Source: an uncultured Bryobacterales bacterium
Lineage (GTDB): Bacteria > Acidobacteriota > Terriglobia > Bryobacterales > UBA6623
Assembly: GCA_951813605.1 (NCBI GenBank)
Contig: OX638379.1
Span: forward strand, 542,139-606,138
Reading direction: 5' to 3'
Length of the DNA stretch: 64,000 bases
Under the pieces are notes generated by a model. It did not search any database. It had not been told where the DNA came from and saw only the letters and a program-made list of their open reading frames with translations. Made by a program: the position numbers and the translations under genes. Numbering within the stretch: the stretch's first letter is position 1; each line of letters begins with the position of its first letter. This document shows positions 37,980 through 46,620 of the stretch, one piece after another.

Positions 37980-38896
37980 TCGATCGATCTCTTCGCCAGG
38001 CTGTCGTAGGCATCGACCCGCCGGTCGCGGAGAAAGGGCCAGTCGCGCCGCGTGCGCTCGATCTCTGCCAGGTCGCACTCGGCAATCAGGACATCCTCCG
38101 CGCCGCCCGCGTTCGCGACGAGACCGCCCAACGGATCCGCGACGAACGACCGGCCCCAGAATTCCAGCCCCTCGTAGTCAGCCGGGCGACTCGGCGATCC
38201 CGCCAGGGGGAGTTCGAGACCGGTTCGGTTAACGGCAGCCACGAACACGCCATTTGAAATTGCGTGCGCGCGTTGGGCGATTCGCCACGCTTCGAGCTGC
38301 CGCTGTCCGCATTCCTCCTTCTCGCCCGGATGCCATCCAATCGCCGTCGGGAATAGAAGGATTTCGGCGCCGCCCAAGGCAGCGAGGCGCGCCGCTTCCG
38401 GGAACCATTGATCCCAGCACACGAGCGCCGCGACCCGTCCGAAGCGGGTCTTGAAGACGCGGAATCCCGAGTCCCCAGGAGCGAAGTAGAACTTTTCGTA
38501 GTACAGCGGGTCATCCGGGACGTGCATTTTTCTGTAGACGCCCAGAATAGTGCCGTCGGCGTCTAGCATGACCGCGGTGTTGTGGTACAGCCCCGCCGCC
38601 CGACGCTCGAAGACAGATCCGACTATCACGACGCTGTGTTGGCGTGCCGCCGCGGACAGCGCCTGGGTGGTCGGCCCCGGGATCGGTTCCGCCAGATCGA
38701 AATGATCTGCGTTCTGCTCTTGGCAAAAGTACCGCGTCCTGAAAAGCTCGGGCAGGCACACGATCTGCGCTCCGAGACCGGCTGCCCGGGCGACGCCACG
38801 AAGGGCCTTCGCGGAGTTGCGGCTAGGGTCCGCGTCGCAGCTCATCTGCACCAGCCCTAGCACGACCCTGCTATCAACGGCAGCGCTTTCCGTCAA
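37976..38896 (-). CDS. aguB: N-carbamoylputrescine amidohydrolase
   Basis: A nitrilase-superfamily enzyme hydrolysing N-carbamoylputrescine to putrescine. I start at TTG 38896, which has AAGGTGAGG just upstream (306 residues). GTG 38929 in frame is the alternative (317 residues, no ribosome binding site). The Glu-Lys-Cys triad is visible in LPELFRTRYFCQ, GVYRKMHVPDD and LVCWDQWFPEA (E61, K134 and C171 in the longer numbering). The PDDPLYYEKFYFAPGD block is typical of the CPA branch. The downstream aguA overlaps by four bases, which supports the pathway assignment. Confidence 0.93.
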   Translation of the reverse strand: MTESAAVDSRVVLGLVQMSCDADPSRNSAKALRGVARAAGLGAQIVCLPELFRTRYFCQEQNADHFDLAEPIPGPTTQALSAAARQHSVVIVGSVFERRAAGLYHNTAVMLDADGTILGVYRKMHVPDDPLYYEKFYFAPGDSGFRVFKTRFGRVAALVCWDQWFPEAARLAALGGAEILLFPTAIGWHPGEKEECGQRQLEAWRIAQRAHAISNGVFVAAVNRTGLELPLAGSPSRPADYEGLEFWGRSFVADPLGGLVANAGGAEDVLIAECDLAEIERTRRDWPFLRDRRVDAYDSLAKRSIE

Positions 38897-38980
38897 ATCC
38901 TCACCTTCCCGTCGACTTGCGCGCGACACAATTCGGCGTGATCGCGCCGTTCGGAATCCGTCCGCCCAAGGCGGCGTTGA

Positions 38981-40015
38981 TTAAGGCTGGAGGATGACCT
39001 TGGTCAGCCCCGGCTCCCCCTTGTACAGCCTGTCGAACATTTCCTGGCCGCGCTCCAGCGGCACCGAGGCGCTCAGGACCGGGCGGACCCTGATCGCTCC
39101 TCGCTTCATCATTTGCAGGCAAGCCGGATAGTCGTTGGACGAGGCGCAGGATCCGAGCACGTCAATCTCGCGCGTGACGACGCTCTGCAGGCTAAAGCTA
39201 ACGGTCGGCGCGATATTCCCAATCAGAGTCACCCGCCCACCCTTGCGGACGCTGTCAAGCGACATTGCGACCGTGGCGTCCGCGCCGACAGCCTCCATCA
39301 CCAGATCCGCCCCGAGGCCCCCGGTCATGCCTCGGATGATCGACGGCACGTCGACTCCGTCGCCGGATTGAATGGTTTCGTCCGCGCCTAGCTGCTTCGC
39401 GAGGAACAGACGGTCGGCGGCCAAGTCTACCGCGACAATGCGACCGCACCCGGCGCTCCGCAGGGCCTGAACGGTGAGAAGGCCGATCATCCCGGCCCCG
39501 ACCACGAGTGCGCTGTCGCCGAGGGCCGGAGCCGCGCGGGACACCGCATGTACCGCCACAGAGACAGGCTCGACCATCGCCGCTTCGTCGAACTCGACTC
39601 CAGCGGGGACGGGGAACACGATGTGCTCCGGGACGGCTACGAACTCGGCGAACGCCCCGTGCCGGCGGTAGTCCTCGCACGAGACGCCCAGTACGCGCCG
39701 GTCCTCGCAGAGATTTGGTCGACCCACGCGGCAGAACTCGCACTTTCGGCAGCAGATCATCGAATCGAAAGTGACCCGGTCACCGGTTCGGAAGCTGCGT
39801 ACCGCGCTCCCGGTCCCGGCGATTTCCCCGGATGCCTCGTGGCCCATGATGACCGGCGGGATGCGGCGTCCCGAACTGCCGTCGTAGCCATGGACGTCGC
39901 TGCCGCAGATGCCGCAGGAACGCACCCGGATCAGTACCTCGTCGGGCGAGACTTCCGGCCGGGGGACGTCTTCTAGATCAAGCCGCTTGTACTTGTTCAG
40001 AACGAGTGCCTTCAT
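38981..40015 (-). CDS. Zinc-dependent medium-chain alcohol dehydrogenase
   Basis: 344 residues of the sorbitol/threonine/galactitol-phosphate dehydrogenase type. The catalytic zinc site has C37, H59 and E60 (SCGICGSDVHG, MGHEASGEI), and structural zinc cysteines are at 89, 92, 95 and 103. The Rossmann motif is VVGAGMIGLL. NAD(H) use is likely, from the acidic residue after the second strand (VAVDLAADR). The substrate is probably a polyol or sugar phosphate but cannot be fixed from sequence. It lies upstream of aguB on the same strand, with a gap of about 84 bases, and may be a separate unit. Confidence 0.9.
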   Translation of the reverse strand: MKALVLNKYKRLDLEDVPRPEVSPDEVLIRVRSCGICGSDVHGYDGSSGRRIPPVIMGHEASGEIAGTGSAVRSFRTGDRVTFDSMICCRKCEFCRVGRPNLCEDRRVLGVSCEDYRRHGAFAEFVAVPEHIVFPVPAGVEFDEAAMVEPVSVAVHAVSRAAPALGDSALVVGAGMIGLLTVQALRSAGCGRIVAVDLAADRLFLAKQLGADETIQSGDGVDVPSIIRGMTGGLGADLVMEAVGADATVAMSLDSVRKGGRVTLIGNIAPTVSFSLQSVVTREIDVLGSCASSNDYPACLQMMKRGAIRVRPVLSASVPLERGQEMFDRLYKGEPGLTKVILQP

Positions 40016-40114
40016 GGGAGCTTCCAGTGCTTTGCGAACACCGTCGCAGTCTTGTCACTGCTCAAGGCTTACCCGACGCATCCGGGCATCGGCGTCGCCG
40101 ACACTGCCAGTGAT

Positions 40115-41218
40115 TCAGGATAACGCCCAGCGAACCATGCGCAAGCTGTCGCCGAGTTGCCCGTTGACCCCCAGCGCGGCCGACGGCTCGTAGCCGCAAT
40201 GGACCATGCAGTGCTCGCAGCGCTCGTCGTTGCCCCTGCCGTACCGTTCCCAAGGCGTCTCGCTCATCAGCTCCTCAAAGCTGTCCCAATGGGCGTCCGT
40301 GATCAGGTAGCACGGTCCCTTCCAGCCCCGAGTGTTGAACGTAGGGTTGCCCCAGGCGGTGCAGGGCATATCGCGGTTGCCCTTCAGGAATTCGGCATAA
40401 ACGGGCGTCGTGTTCATGCGGAACCGCCGGAATATGCGGTCGACGTCGCGGAACTTGTCTTGGATTTCCTCACGCGTGAGGAATATTTCCCTGCTGTTCA
40501 CCGCCGAGTAACCGTAGGCAGGAGAGAGCATGTGCCCGTCGACGCCGAATTGCTCCAAGAACTCGAATAGGGCCTCGACCTCGGCCATGTCGGTCTCGCG
40601 GTAGACCGTGGTGTTCGTGCAGACCATGTGACCGGCCGCTTTTGCGACCCGGATGCCTTCGATTGCCGCGTCGAACACGCCCTCGCGCTCGACCGCCAGA
40701 TCATGCGTCTCGCGGAGCCCGTCCAAGTGGATGTTGAAGAAAAACTGCCTGTGCGGACGGAATTCGTGCAGTCGCGCGGGGAGGAACATGCCGTTTGTGC
40801 AGAGGTAGATGTGCTTCTTGCGTCGAAGCGCTCCCTCGACGAGCTTGCCGATGGGCTTGTACATCAGCGGCTCGCCGCCGCAGATCGACACCACCGGGGC
40901 CCCGCACTCGTCGACCGCTGCGAGGCATGTCTCCAACGGCAGACGCTCGCTGATCGTGTTCTCGTATTCGCGGATGCGTCCGCATCCCGTGCAGGTAAGG
41001 TTGCAGGCGTGCAGCGGCTCCAGCATCAGCACCAGAGGGAACCGTTTGCGCAGCATGGGGTGCGGGGGCGTGCCGCCACTCGGCTTGGAGGTCATCGGAA
41101 GAATGGGAAACGAGGCTTCAGCCGGGGTGGGGTCGCGCTGCCACTCGGGCCGCGGGAACAAAGTGTTCCTGGCGACGTATGCGCCCATCCGAAGCGTGCT
41201 GGACAGGGGCAGCCTCAT
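40115..41218 (-). CDS. hpnH: Adenosyl-hopene transferase HpnH (radical SAM)
   Basis: 367 residues from ATG 41218, which overlaps the shc stop by four bases (ATGA). The frame extends to 41668 inside shc, but that part is a shadow. The radical-SAM cluster motif C72-x3-C76-x2-C79 is in HACNLTCTGCGRI. SICGGEPLMYKP is the SAM-binding GGE motif, and the C-terminal cysteines of RCEHCMVHCGYEPSA are an HpnH signature. It attaches the 5'-deoxyadenosyl group to diploptene in the first step of hopanoid side-chain synthesis, at the membrane. Confidence 0.96.
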   Translation of the reverse strand: MRLPLSSTLRMGAYVARNTLFPRPEWQRDPTPAEASFPILPMTSKPSGGTPPHPMLRKRFPLVLMLEPLHACNLTCTGCGRIREYENTISERLPLETCLAAVDECGAPVVSICGGEPLMYKPIGKLVEGALRRKKHIYLCTNGMFLPARLHEFRPHRQFFFNIHLDGLRETHDLAVEREGVFDAAIEGIRVAKAAGHMVCTNTTVYRETDMAEVEALFEFLEQFGVDGHMLSPAYGYSAVNSREIFLTREEIQDKFRDVDRIFRRFRMNTTPVYAEFLKGNRDMPCTAWGNPTFNTRGWKGPCYLITDAHWDSFEELMSETPWERYGRGNDERCEHCMVHCGYEPSAALGVNGQLGDSLRMVRWALS

Positions 41219-43188
41219 CGAACCTTCCACCCCTCCCTGTGAATGAAGTCGCTTAGCGCCATGAGGGGAAAGTATTGAGGATACATGTGGTACCGCAGAT
41301 AGAAGACTCGGGGAAAGCCGCTGCCGGTGCAGGCGTTCTCGGCCCAACTGCCTTGCGGGGTCTGCCTCTCGAGCAAGTAGCGCACGCCCTCTTCGACGGA
41401 ACCGCTCTCGAAGTCGTCCGTCGCAAAAAGGGCAAGTAGCGCCCAGGCCGTTTGCGAGGGGGTCGATTCCCCCACGGCTCGCAGGGGGGGATCGTCGTAG
41501 CTGGACGGAGACTCGCCCCAGCCTCCGTCGGGATTCTGGATCGAACGGATCCATTCTCCGGCACGGATGATGGCGGCCTCGCGGGACTCCACGCCGGCTG
41601 CGCGCAGGCCGCGCAGCGCGAAGCAGCTGCCATAGAGGTAGTTGACCCCCCAGCGGCCATACCAGCACCCGTCGCCTTCCTGGGTCCGCAGCAGGTACCT
41701 GGCACCTCTTCGAACGGCCTCGGCGTAGCGTCCCGGCGCCCGACGGCAGAGCGCCTCGAGCACGCGGCCTGTGATGTCCGCGCAGGTCGGATCGAGCATC
41801 GCGTTGTGGTCGGCGAACGGCACTTGGGTGAGGATGGCGGCGCTATTGTCAACATCGAACGCGGCCCAGCCGCCATCCGACGACTGCATCGAGACCAGCC
41901 ACTCCAAAGCGCGGCGTTCCGCCGCGCGCTGTTCCTCTAGGTCGGAAGCCTCGGCCCACTCGAGCGCCAGCAGGACCTTGGCTGTGTCGTCCGTGTCCGG
42001 GTAGTGCTCGTTGGCGTATTCGAAGTACCAGCCGCCCGGCTTGGCCGACGGGTTGCGCACCGACCAGTCGCCGCGATGGCACACCTGCTTGGAAAGGAGC
42101 CAGTCCGCCGCTCGGGTCAACGCCCAGCGGACAGGCTCGGCAACATCGCGCCGGGCGGCGCCGATCGCGAACGTGGTCAGGGCCGTGTCCCAGACCGGGG
42201 ACCGACAGGGTTGAACGCGAAACCCGAGCTCGTCATCGAGCACCAAATGCTCGAAATGCGCGAGTTCCCGCTGAAGAAGCGGGTCATTCAGCCCGTAGCC
42301 TAGCTGGGTCAAAGCCATGATCGAGTTCATCATGGCCGGGAAAATGGCTCCCAGTCCGTCTGAACGGTCGAGCCTCGCGAGCATCCAGTCGCGCGCCGCT
42401 TCGATCGCCGTGGTGCGGTCTCTAGCGACGTTCGTGGACTCGAGCAGCTTGATCCCTTTGTCGAGCAGCAGGAAGAATCCCTTCCAGCTGAAGCGCTCGT
42501 CCAACAAGGCCTCCCGTCCCGACAGGATCTCGTCCAGATTCGTGCCCTTGGGGGCCCGCCGCCGCGCCTTCGTCGCGTCGAGGATCGAGAGCGGAGCGAG
42601 CATCGCCCGGCTCCATGACGACATGGCGTAGACGCTAAACCGGTTGCCAGGGGGAAGCAGGAAAATCTCTGGTGGGATCGACGGCACCTTGGAGCGGGGG
42701 AAAAGGTCGAAGTAACTGAGGTAAAGCTTCGTGTAGCTATTGGCGGCTTCAGTGCCTCCCAGCTCCAGAATGCGCATGGCCGCTCGGCGCATATGCTCCT
42801 CGCGGCCGTCTACGCCGCCTATCTTGAGAGCGCAGTACGCTTTGACCGAGGCGCTGACGTTGGAGGGCCCGCCGGGGAAAAGACTCCATCCGTAGTCGTC
42901 TCCCTGCTTGTCGAGGATCCGATGGCAAGCTTTTTCCACGCGCAGGCGCGTGGGGGGCTCCCAATTGCCGGCTCCGTCCGGCTGGTACAGCCAGAGCTGA
43001 AGGAGAACGTAGTCGGACAATAGCGTGGAGTCGCCTTCGATTTCCCCGACCCAGTACCCCTGCGAGGTTTGGCGATTCAGAAGGTAGTCGCAAGAGGCAC
43101 TGATCGCCCCTTGGACCTCGGCTAGTAGGTTCCCTCCGGTCGGCCGCGCGACCGCGACGCCAATATTCCTCCCTGATACGGCACTCAT
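41215..43188 (-). CDS. shc: Squalene-hopene cyclase
   Basis: 657 residues. The catalytic acid motif DTDDTA is at 398-403 (HYPDTDDTAKVLLALEWAE). Several QW repeats are present (GYWVGEIEGDSTLLSDYVLL, QSSDGGWAAFDVDN, EGDGCWYGRWGVNYLYG, NPDGGWGES, TPQGSWAENACTGSGFP). Length and motif order match hopene cyclases rather than lanosterol-type oxidosqualene enzymes. It is a monotopic membrane enzyme that turns squalene into hopene. It sits between ispH and hpnH with four-base overlaps at both ends, so the three are one translationally coupled operon. Confidence 0.97.
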   Translation of the reverse strand: MSAVSGRNIGVAVARPTGGNLLAEVQGAISASCDYLLNRQTSQGYWVGEIEGDSTLLSDYVLLQLWLYQPDGAGNWEPPTRLRVEKACHRILDKQGDDYGWSLFPGGPSNVSASVKAYCALKIGGVDGREEHMRRAAMRILELGGTEAANSYTKLYLSYFDLFPRSKVPSIPPEIFLLPPGNRFSVYAMSSWSRAMLAPLSILDATKARRRAPKGTNLDEILSGREALLDERFSWKGFFLLLDKGIKLLESTNVARDRTTAIEAARDWMLARLDRSDGLGAIFPAMMNSIMALTQLGYGLNDPLLQRELAHFEHLVLDDELGFRVQPCRSPVWDTALTTFAIGAARRDVAEPVRWALTRAADWLLSKQVCHRGDWSVRNPSAKPGGWYFEYANEHYPDTDDTAKVLLALEWAEASDLEEQRAAERRALEWLVSMQSSDGGWAAFDVDNSAAILTQVPFADHNAMLDPTCADITGRVLEALCRRAPGRYAEAVRRGARYLLRTQEGDGCWYGRWGVNYLYGSCFALRGLRAAGVESREAAIIRAGEWIRSIQNPDGGWGESPSSYDDPPLRAVGESTPSQTAWALLALFATDDFESGSVEEGVRYLLERQTPQGSWAENACTGSGFPRVFYLRYHMYPQYFPLMALSDFIHREGWKVR

Positions 43189-44156
43189 GGATGCGCGGCG
43201 ATCTGCGTGAGCTGCTGCGTCATCCGCAACTCAGGAGGCAACGGGAAATGCACGTCTTCCTCGACGACCTGGAACTCTTGGACTTCATCGAATCCCGCCC
43301 CTTGCAGGTGGCGCACGACGCGCTGCACAAGCGATTCGGGCGCCGAAGCGCCCGCGCTAACCGCGACATGGCGCACCGCCGTCAGCCAGGACGGATCGAT
43401 AGCGCCCTCGTCGTCGATGAGATAGCCCGGGAGGCCCCTATGCTGGCCGACTTCGAGCATGCGCCGCGAATTCGAACTGTTCTTCGACCCGACCACCAAC
43501 AGCAGGTCGGCGTGGGGCGCGACGTTCTTGATCGAGCTCTGCCTATTTTCCGTGGCGTAGCAGATGTCCTGCGCGGGGGGCGCCTGGATGTGGGGGAATC
43601 GTCTTCTGAGGACACCGATAATCGATTCGGCCTCGTCAAGGCTGAGCGTTGTTTGCGTCAGGTAAGCGACCGTGCCCTGCGGCACCATCACGGACTCCGC
43701 CTCGTCCGGCGTCGAGATGACGATCGTGCGGTCCGGCGCTTCCCCCAGCGTGCCGATGATCTCGTCGTGATCGCGACACCCGATGAGCAGTATCGTCGCA
43801 TGCCGCTTGGCGAATCGAATCGCCTCCATATGGACTTTTTTCACCAAGGGACAGGTCGCGTCAATGACTCGAAGGCCCCGCTCGGTCGACGCCTCGCGCA
43901 CGATCGGCGCAACGCCGTGCGCACTATAGATTAGCCGCTCCCCTGCGGGGACTTCGTCGACTTCTTCTACGAAGATCGCGCCCTTTGATGCGAGGTCGCT
44001 CACTACGTGTTGATTGTGGACAATCTCCTTGCGGACGTAGATCGGCGGGCCGTAAGCCTCCAACGCGAGTTCGACGATGTCGATCGCACGGACCACGCCC
44101 GCGCAGAATCCTCGCGGCTTGAGCAGCAACACGGATTTTCTGGGACCGGAGTGCAT
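43185..44156 (-). CDS. ispH: 4-hydroxy-3-methylbut-2-enyl diphosphate reductase
   Basis: 323 residues. The last step of the MEP pathway, making IPP and DMAPP. The three [4Fe-4S] cysteines are C18 (RGFCAGV), C102 (DATCPLV) and C199 (DICYATENRQ). TENRQSSIKN and GSKNSSNS are substrate-binding motifs, and H50 (VHNQHVV) and H80 (SAHGV) are the conserved histidines. It is first in the operon ispH-shc-hpnH and overlaps shc by four bases, linking precursor supply to hopene synthesis. It is divergent from the DUF1553 gene at 44290. Confidence 0.97.
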   Translation of the reverse strand: MHSGPRKSVLLLKPRGFCAGVVRAIDIVELALEAYGPPIYVRKEIVHNQHVVSDLASKGAIFVEEVDEVPAGERLIYSAHGVAPIVREASTERGLRVIDATCPLVKKVHMEAIRFAKRHATILLIGCRDHDEIIGTLGEAPDRTIVISTPDEAESVMVPQGTVAYLTQTTLSLDEAESIIGVLRRRFPHIQAPPAQDICYATENRQSSIKNVAPHADLLLVVGSKNSSNSRRMLEVGQHRGLPGYLIDDEGAIDPSWLTAVRHVAVSAGASAPESLVQRVVRHLQGAGFDEVQEFQVVEEDVHFPLPPELRMTQQLTQIAAHP

Positions 44157-44289
44157 CGGGAAGCTGATCCGATTTGCCAGTATATCGAATTAACCCGAAA
44201 TTCGGGTCATAGCCTGCCACCGAGATCCTGGACTCCGCATGGACTGCTGGGCTAAGATAGCAGCGACTGCGACGTGAACCGGCCTTGAA

Positions 44290-46617
44290 ATGGGTGCCCG
44301 TGGCTGGCATTGGCGGAAGACGCTCCTCGGAGTGTGCTTGGGGGCTCTGCTGGCTCCGCTCCCCGCGACTAGCGCGACGCCGGTACTGGCTGATCGCTTC
44401 ACTCCGCAGCAGCGCTCGTACTGGGCGTTGCAGCCGGTAGATCGCCCAGCCGGTCCCTTCACGGAAAGCCAAGCCTGGGCCCGCAATCCGATCGACGCCT
44501 TCGTTATCGCCAGGCTGCAAGCCCAGGGCCTGGCGCTTTCCGAGCCCGCCGACAAGGTCGCGCTGATGCGCCGGGTTTTCTTCGATCTGATCGGACTGCC
44601 GCCCTCCGCGGCGGAGGCGCGGGAGTTTCTGTCCGACGACTCTCCCCGAGCCTACGAGAGGCTTGTCGAGCGCCTGCTGGCGTCCCCTCGATACGGGGAG
44701 CGTTGGGGCAGGCACTGGCTGGACCTGGCTCGCTTCGCCGAAAGCAGCGGGTTCGAGACGGACGTCACTAGGCCGAATGCTTGGCGCTACCGCGACTACG
44801 TCATCAATTCATTCAACCGGGACAAGCCGTACGCCCGGTTTGTGCAGGAGCAGATCGCGGGGGACGAGCTTTGGCCGGACAGCTTCGACGCGAGAATCGC
44901 GACGGCATTCAACCGGAATTACCCGGAGGAGGGCAACCAAAAGGATCTTCTTCTCGCGCGGCAGGAGACGCTCCACGAAATCACAAATGTCGTCGGGTCG
45001 ACATTCTTGGGGCTTACCTTCGCGTGCGCCCAGTGCCACGACCACAAGTTCGACCCGATCACGCAGAGGGACTATTACCGGCTACAGGCCTTTTTCGCCG
45101 CTGTCAATCACGACGATCGATTCCCGATCGTTCCGGACGAGGAGTTAATGGCATATGAGCGCAAGCTAGCGATCTGGGAAGAGAAGACGGCTGCGATCTG
45201 GGCCGAAATGTCGGACCTGCTCATGCCGCTCCGGACGCACACGCCGGAGCAACTCTTAGGACGCTATCCGGATTTCGTGATCGACGCGGTCAAGATGCCC
45301 GCCCACGATCGGTCTCCAATAGAAACCTGGATGGTGAACCTGCTCGAGTCCAAGGTGTGCAACACTTGCCCGCTCAAGCCAGAGCCCTATTTGGATCCTT
45401 CATTCCGGAGCGTCGTTGGAAAGCTCAAGGGCGATAGCAAGGAGCGTTTCGATGAACTTGACAGGCAACTTGAGGAGTTGGCCCATCTTATGCCGGCGGA
45501 CATCGCCCGGGGGACCGGGATCGTCGACATCAATGACAATCCGCCTCCCACGCACGTGCTCGGGACGGGCCTCTACACGAAGCCGGGCGACGAGGTGCAG
45601 CCGGGATTCCTGTCGATACTCGACCCCAATCCGGCCGTAGTACCGGAGCCGGCGCGGGAGGGGTCCACGGGCCGCCGTGCGGCGCTGGCCAAGTGGCTGA
45701 CAGATCCTTCGAACCCGTTGACGGCACGAGTGATGGTCAACCGCATCTGGCACCATCACTTCGGGCGGGGCATCGTAGCAACTCCCAGTGACTTCGGAAT
45801 GATGGGCGAGCGCCCGACGCATCCTGAACTGCTGGACTGGCTGGCGGCGGAATTCGTGGACGGCGGCTGGAGCGTGAAGCGCATGCATCGGCTGATCATG
45901 CACTCGAGCACGTACCGCCAGAGCGCCGGCGCTGCCGATGCAGGGCCCGGAATTAAGCAGCGACGAAAGGTCGACCCCTTCAATCGACTCATCTGGAGAT
46001 TTCCGCCGCATCGCTTGGAGGGCGAGACAGTCCGCGACTCGGCGCTCTCTGTTTCCGGTCTATTGAACGACCGCTTCGGCGGGCCCAGCGTGTTTCCGCC
46101 CCTGCCCGAAGGGATGCCGAAACCTCACGGGGGTTGGGACACTAACGACGTGCAGGCCGAGCACAGCAGGCGCAGCGTCTACGTGTTCGTCCGGCGAAAC
46201 AACCCGTATCCGATACTCGATTCCTTCGACTTTCCCGATACGCACGAGTCGTGCGCGATGCGCAATCGAACAGTCACCGCTCCCCAGGCGCTTGCCTTGC
46301 TGAACGGGGAGGAGCCCGCGGAATGGGCCCGGGCATTCGCGCAGAGAGTGCTGTCGATTGCCGGTCCGGAAGCGACGTCGCAGGTAGAGACAGCCTATCA
46401 ATTGGCTTACTCGCGCAACCCCCACCCCGGCGAAAGAGACACGGCCGTTACGTTTCTTGATCGCCACGCGAAGATCATTGCCCCGCAGTTGGAGAACGCA
46501 GCCAAACCGGCAATTCCCGACCGCCTGCCAGCGGGCGCGGCGCCGGAGCACGCGGCTGCGTTGGTCGATTTCTGTCTAATGCTGCTGAATTCCAACGAAT
46601 TCGTCTACAGGTTCTGA
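44290..46617 (+). CDS. DUF1549/DUF1553 protein without N-terminal cytochrome domain
   Basis: 775 residues with a signal peptide (cut near residue 29, PATSA). DUF1549 begins soon after (RNPIDAFVIARL, YGERWGRHWLDLARFAESSG, and one heme-type site CAQCHDHKFDPI with the first cysteine at 246). DUF1553 follows (VNRIWHHHFGRGIVATPSDFG, RNRTVTAPQALALLN). It lacks the PSCyt1 module and the long insert of the 28.9-kb copy, so the two probably have different partners or substrates. Three bases separate it from the DUF1501 gene, so they are co-transcribed. Confidence 0.92.
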   Translation: MGARGWHWRKTLLGVCLGALLAPLPATSATPVLADRFTPQQRSYWALQPVDRPAGPFTESQAWARNPIDAFVIARLQAQGLALSEPADKVALMRRVFFDLIGLPPSAAEAREFLSDDSPRAYERLVERLLASPRYGERWGRHWLDLARFAESSGFETDVTRPNAWRYRDYVINSFNRDKPYARFVQEQIAGDELWPDSFDARIATAFNRNYPEEGNQKDLLLARQETLHEITNVVGSTFLGLTFACAQCHDHKFDPITQRDYYRLQAFFAAVNHDDRFPIVPDEELMAYERKLAIWEEKTAAIWAEMSDLLMPLRTHTPEQLLGRYPDFVIDAVKMPAHDRSPIETWMVNLLESKVCNTCPLKPEPYLDPSFRSVVGKLKGDSKERFDELDRQLEELAHLMPADIARGTGIVDINDNPPPTHVLGTGLYTKPGDEVQPGFLSILDPNPAVVPEPAREGSTGRRAALAKWLTDPSNPLTARVMVNRIWHHHFGRGIVATPSDFGMMGERPTHPELLDWLAAEFVDGGWSVKRMHRLIMHSSTYRQSAGAADAGPGIKQRRKVDPFNRLIWRFPPHRLEGETVRDSALSVSGLLNDRFGGPSVFPPLPEGMPKPHGGWDTNDVQAEHSRRSVYVFVRRNNPYPILDSFDFPDTHESCAMRNRTVTAPQALALLNGEEPAEWARAFAQRVLSIAGPEATSQVETAYQLAYSRNPHPGERDTAVTFLDRHAKIIAPQLENAAKPAIPDRLPAGAAPEHAAALVDFCLMLLNSNEFVYRF

Positions 46618-46620
46618 ACA

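Noticed and set aside
37980..38078. Longer N-terminus for agmatine deiminase
   Set aside because: It lies inside aguB; the ATGA overlap at 37976-37979 is the better start.
41219..41668. Longer N-terminus for HpnH
   Set aside because: Those codons are the antisense-free shadow of shc in another frame; the ATG at 41218 forms the ATGA overlap and gives the family length.
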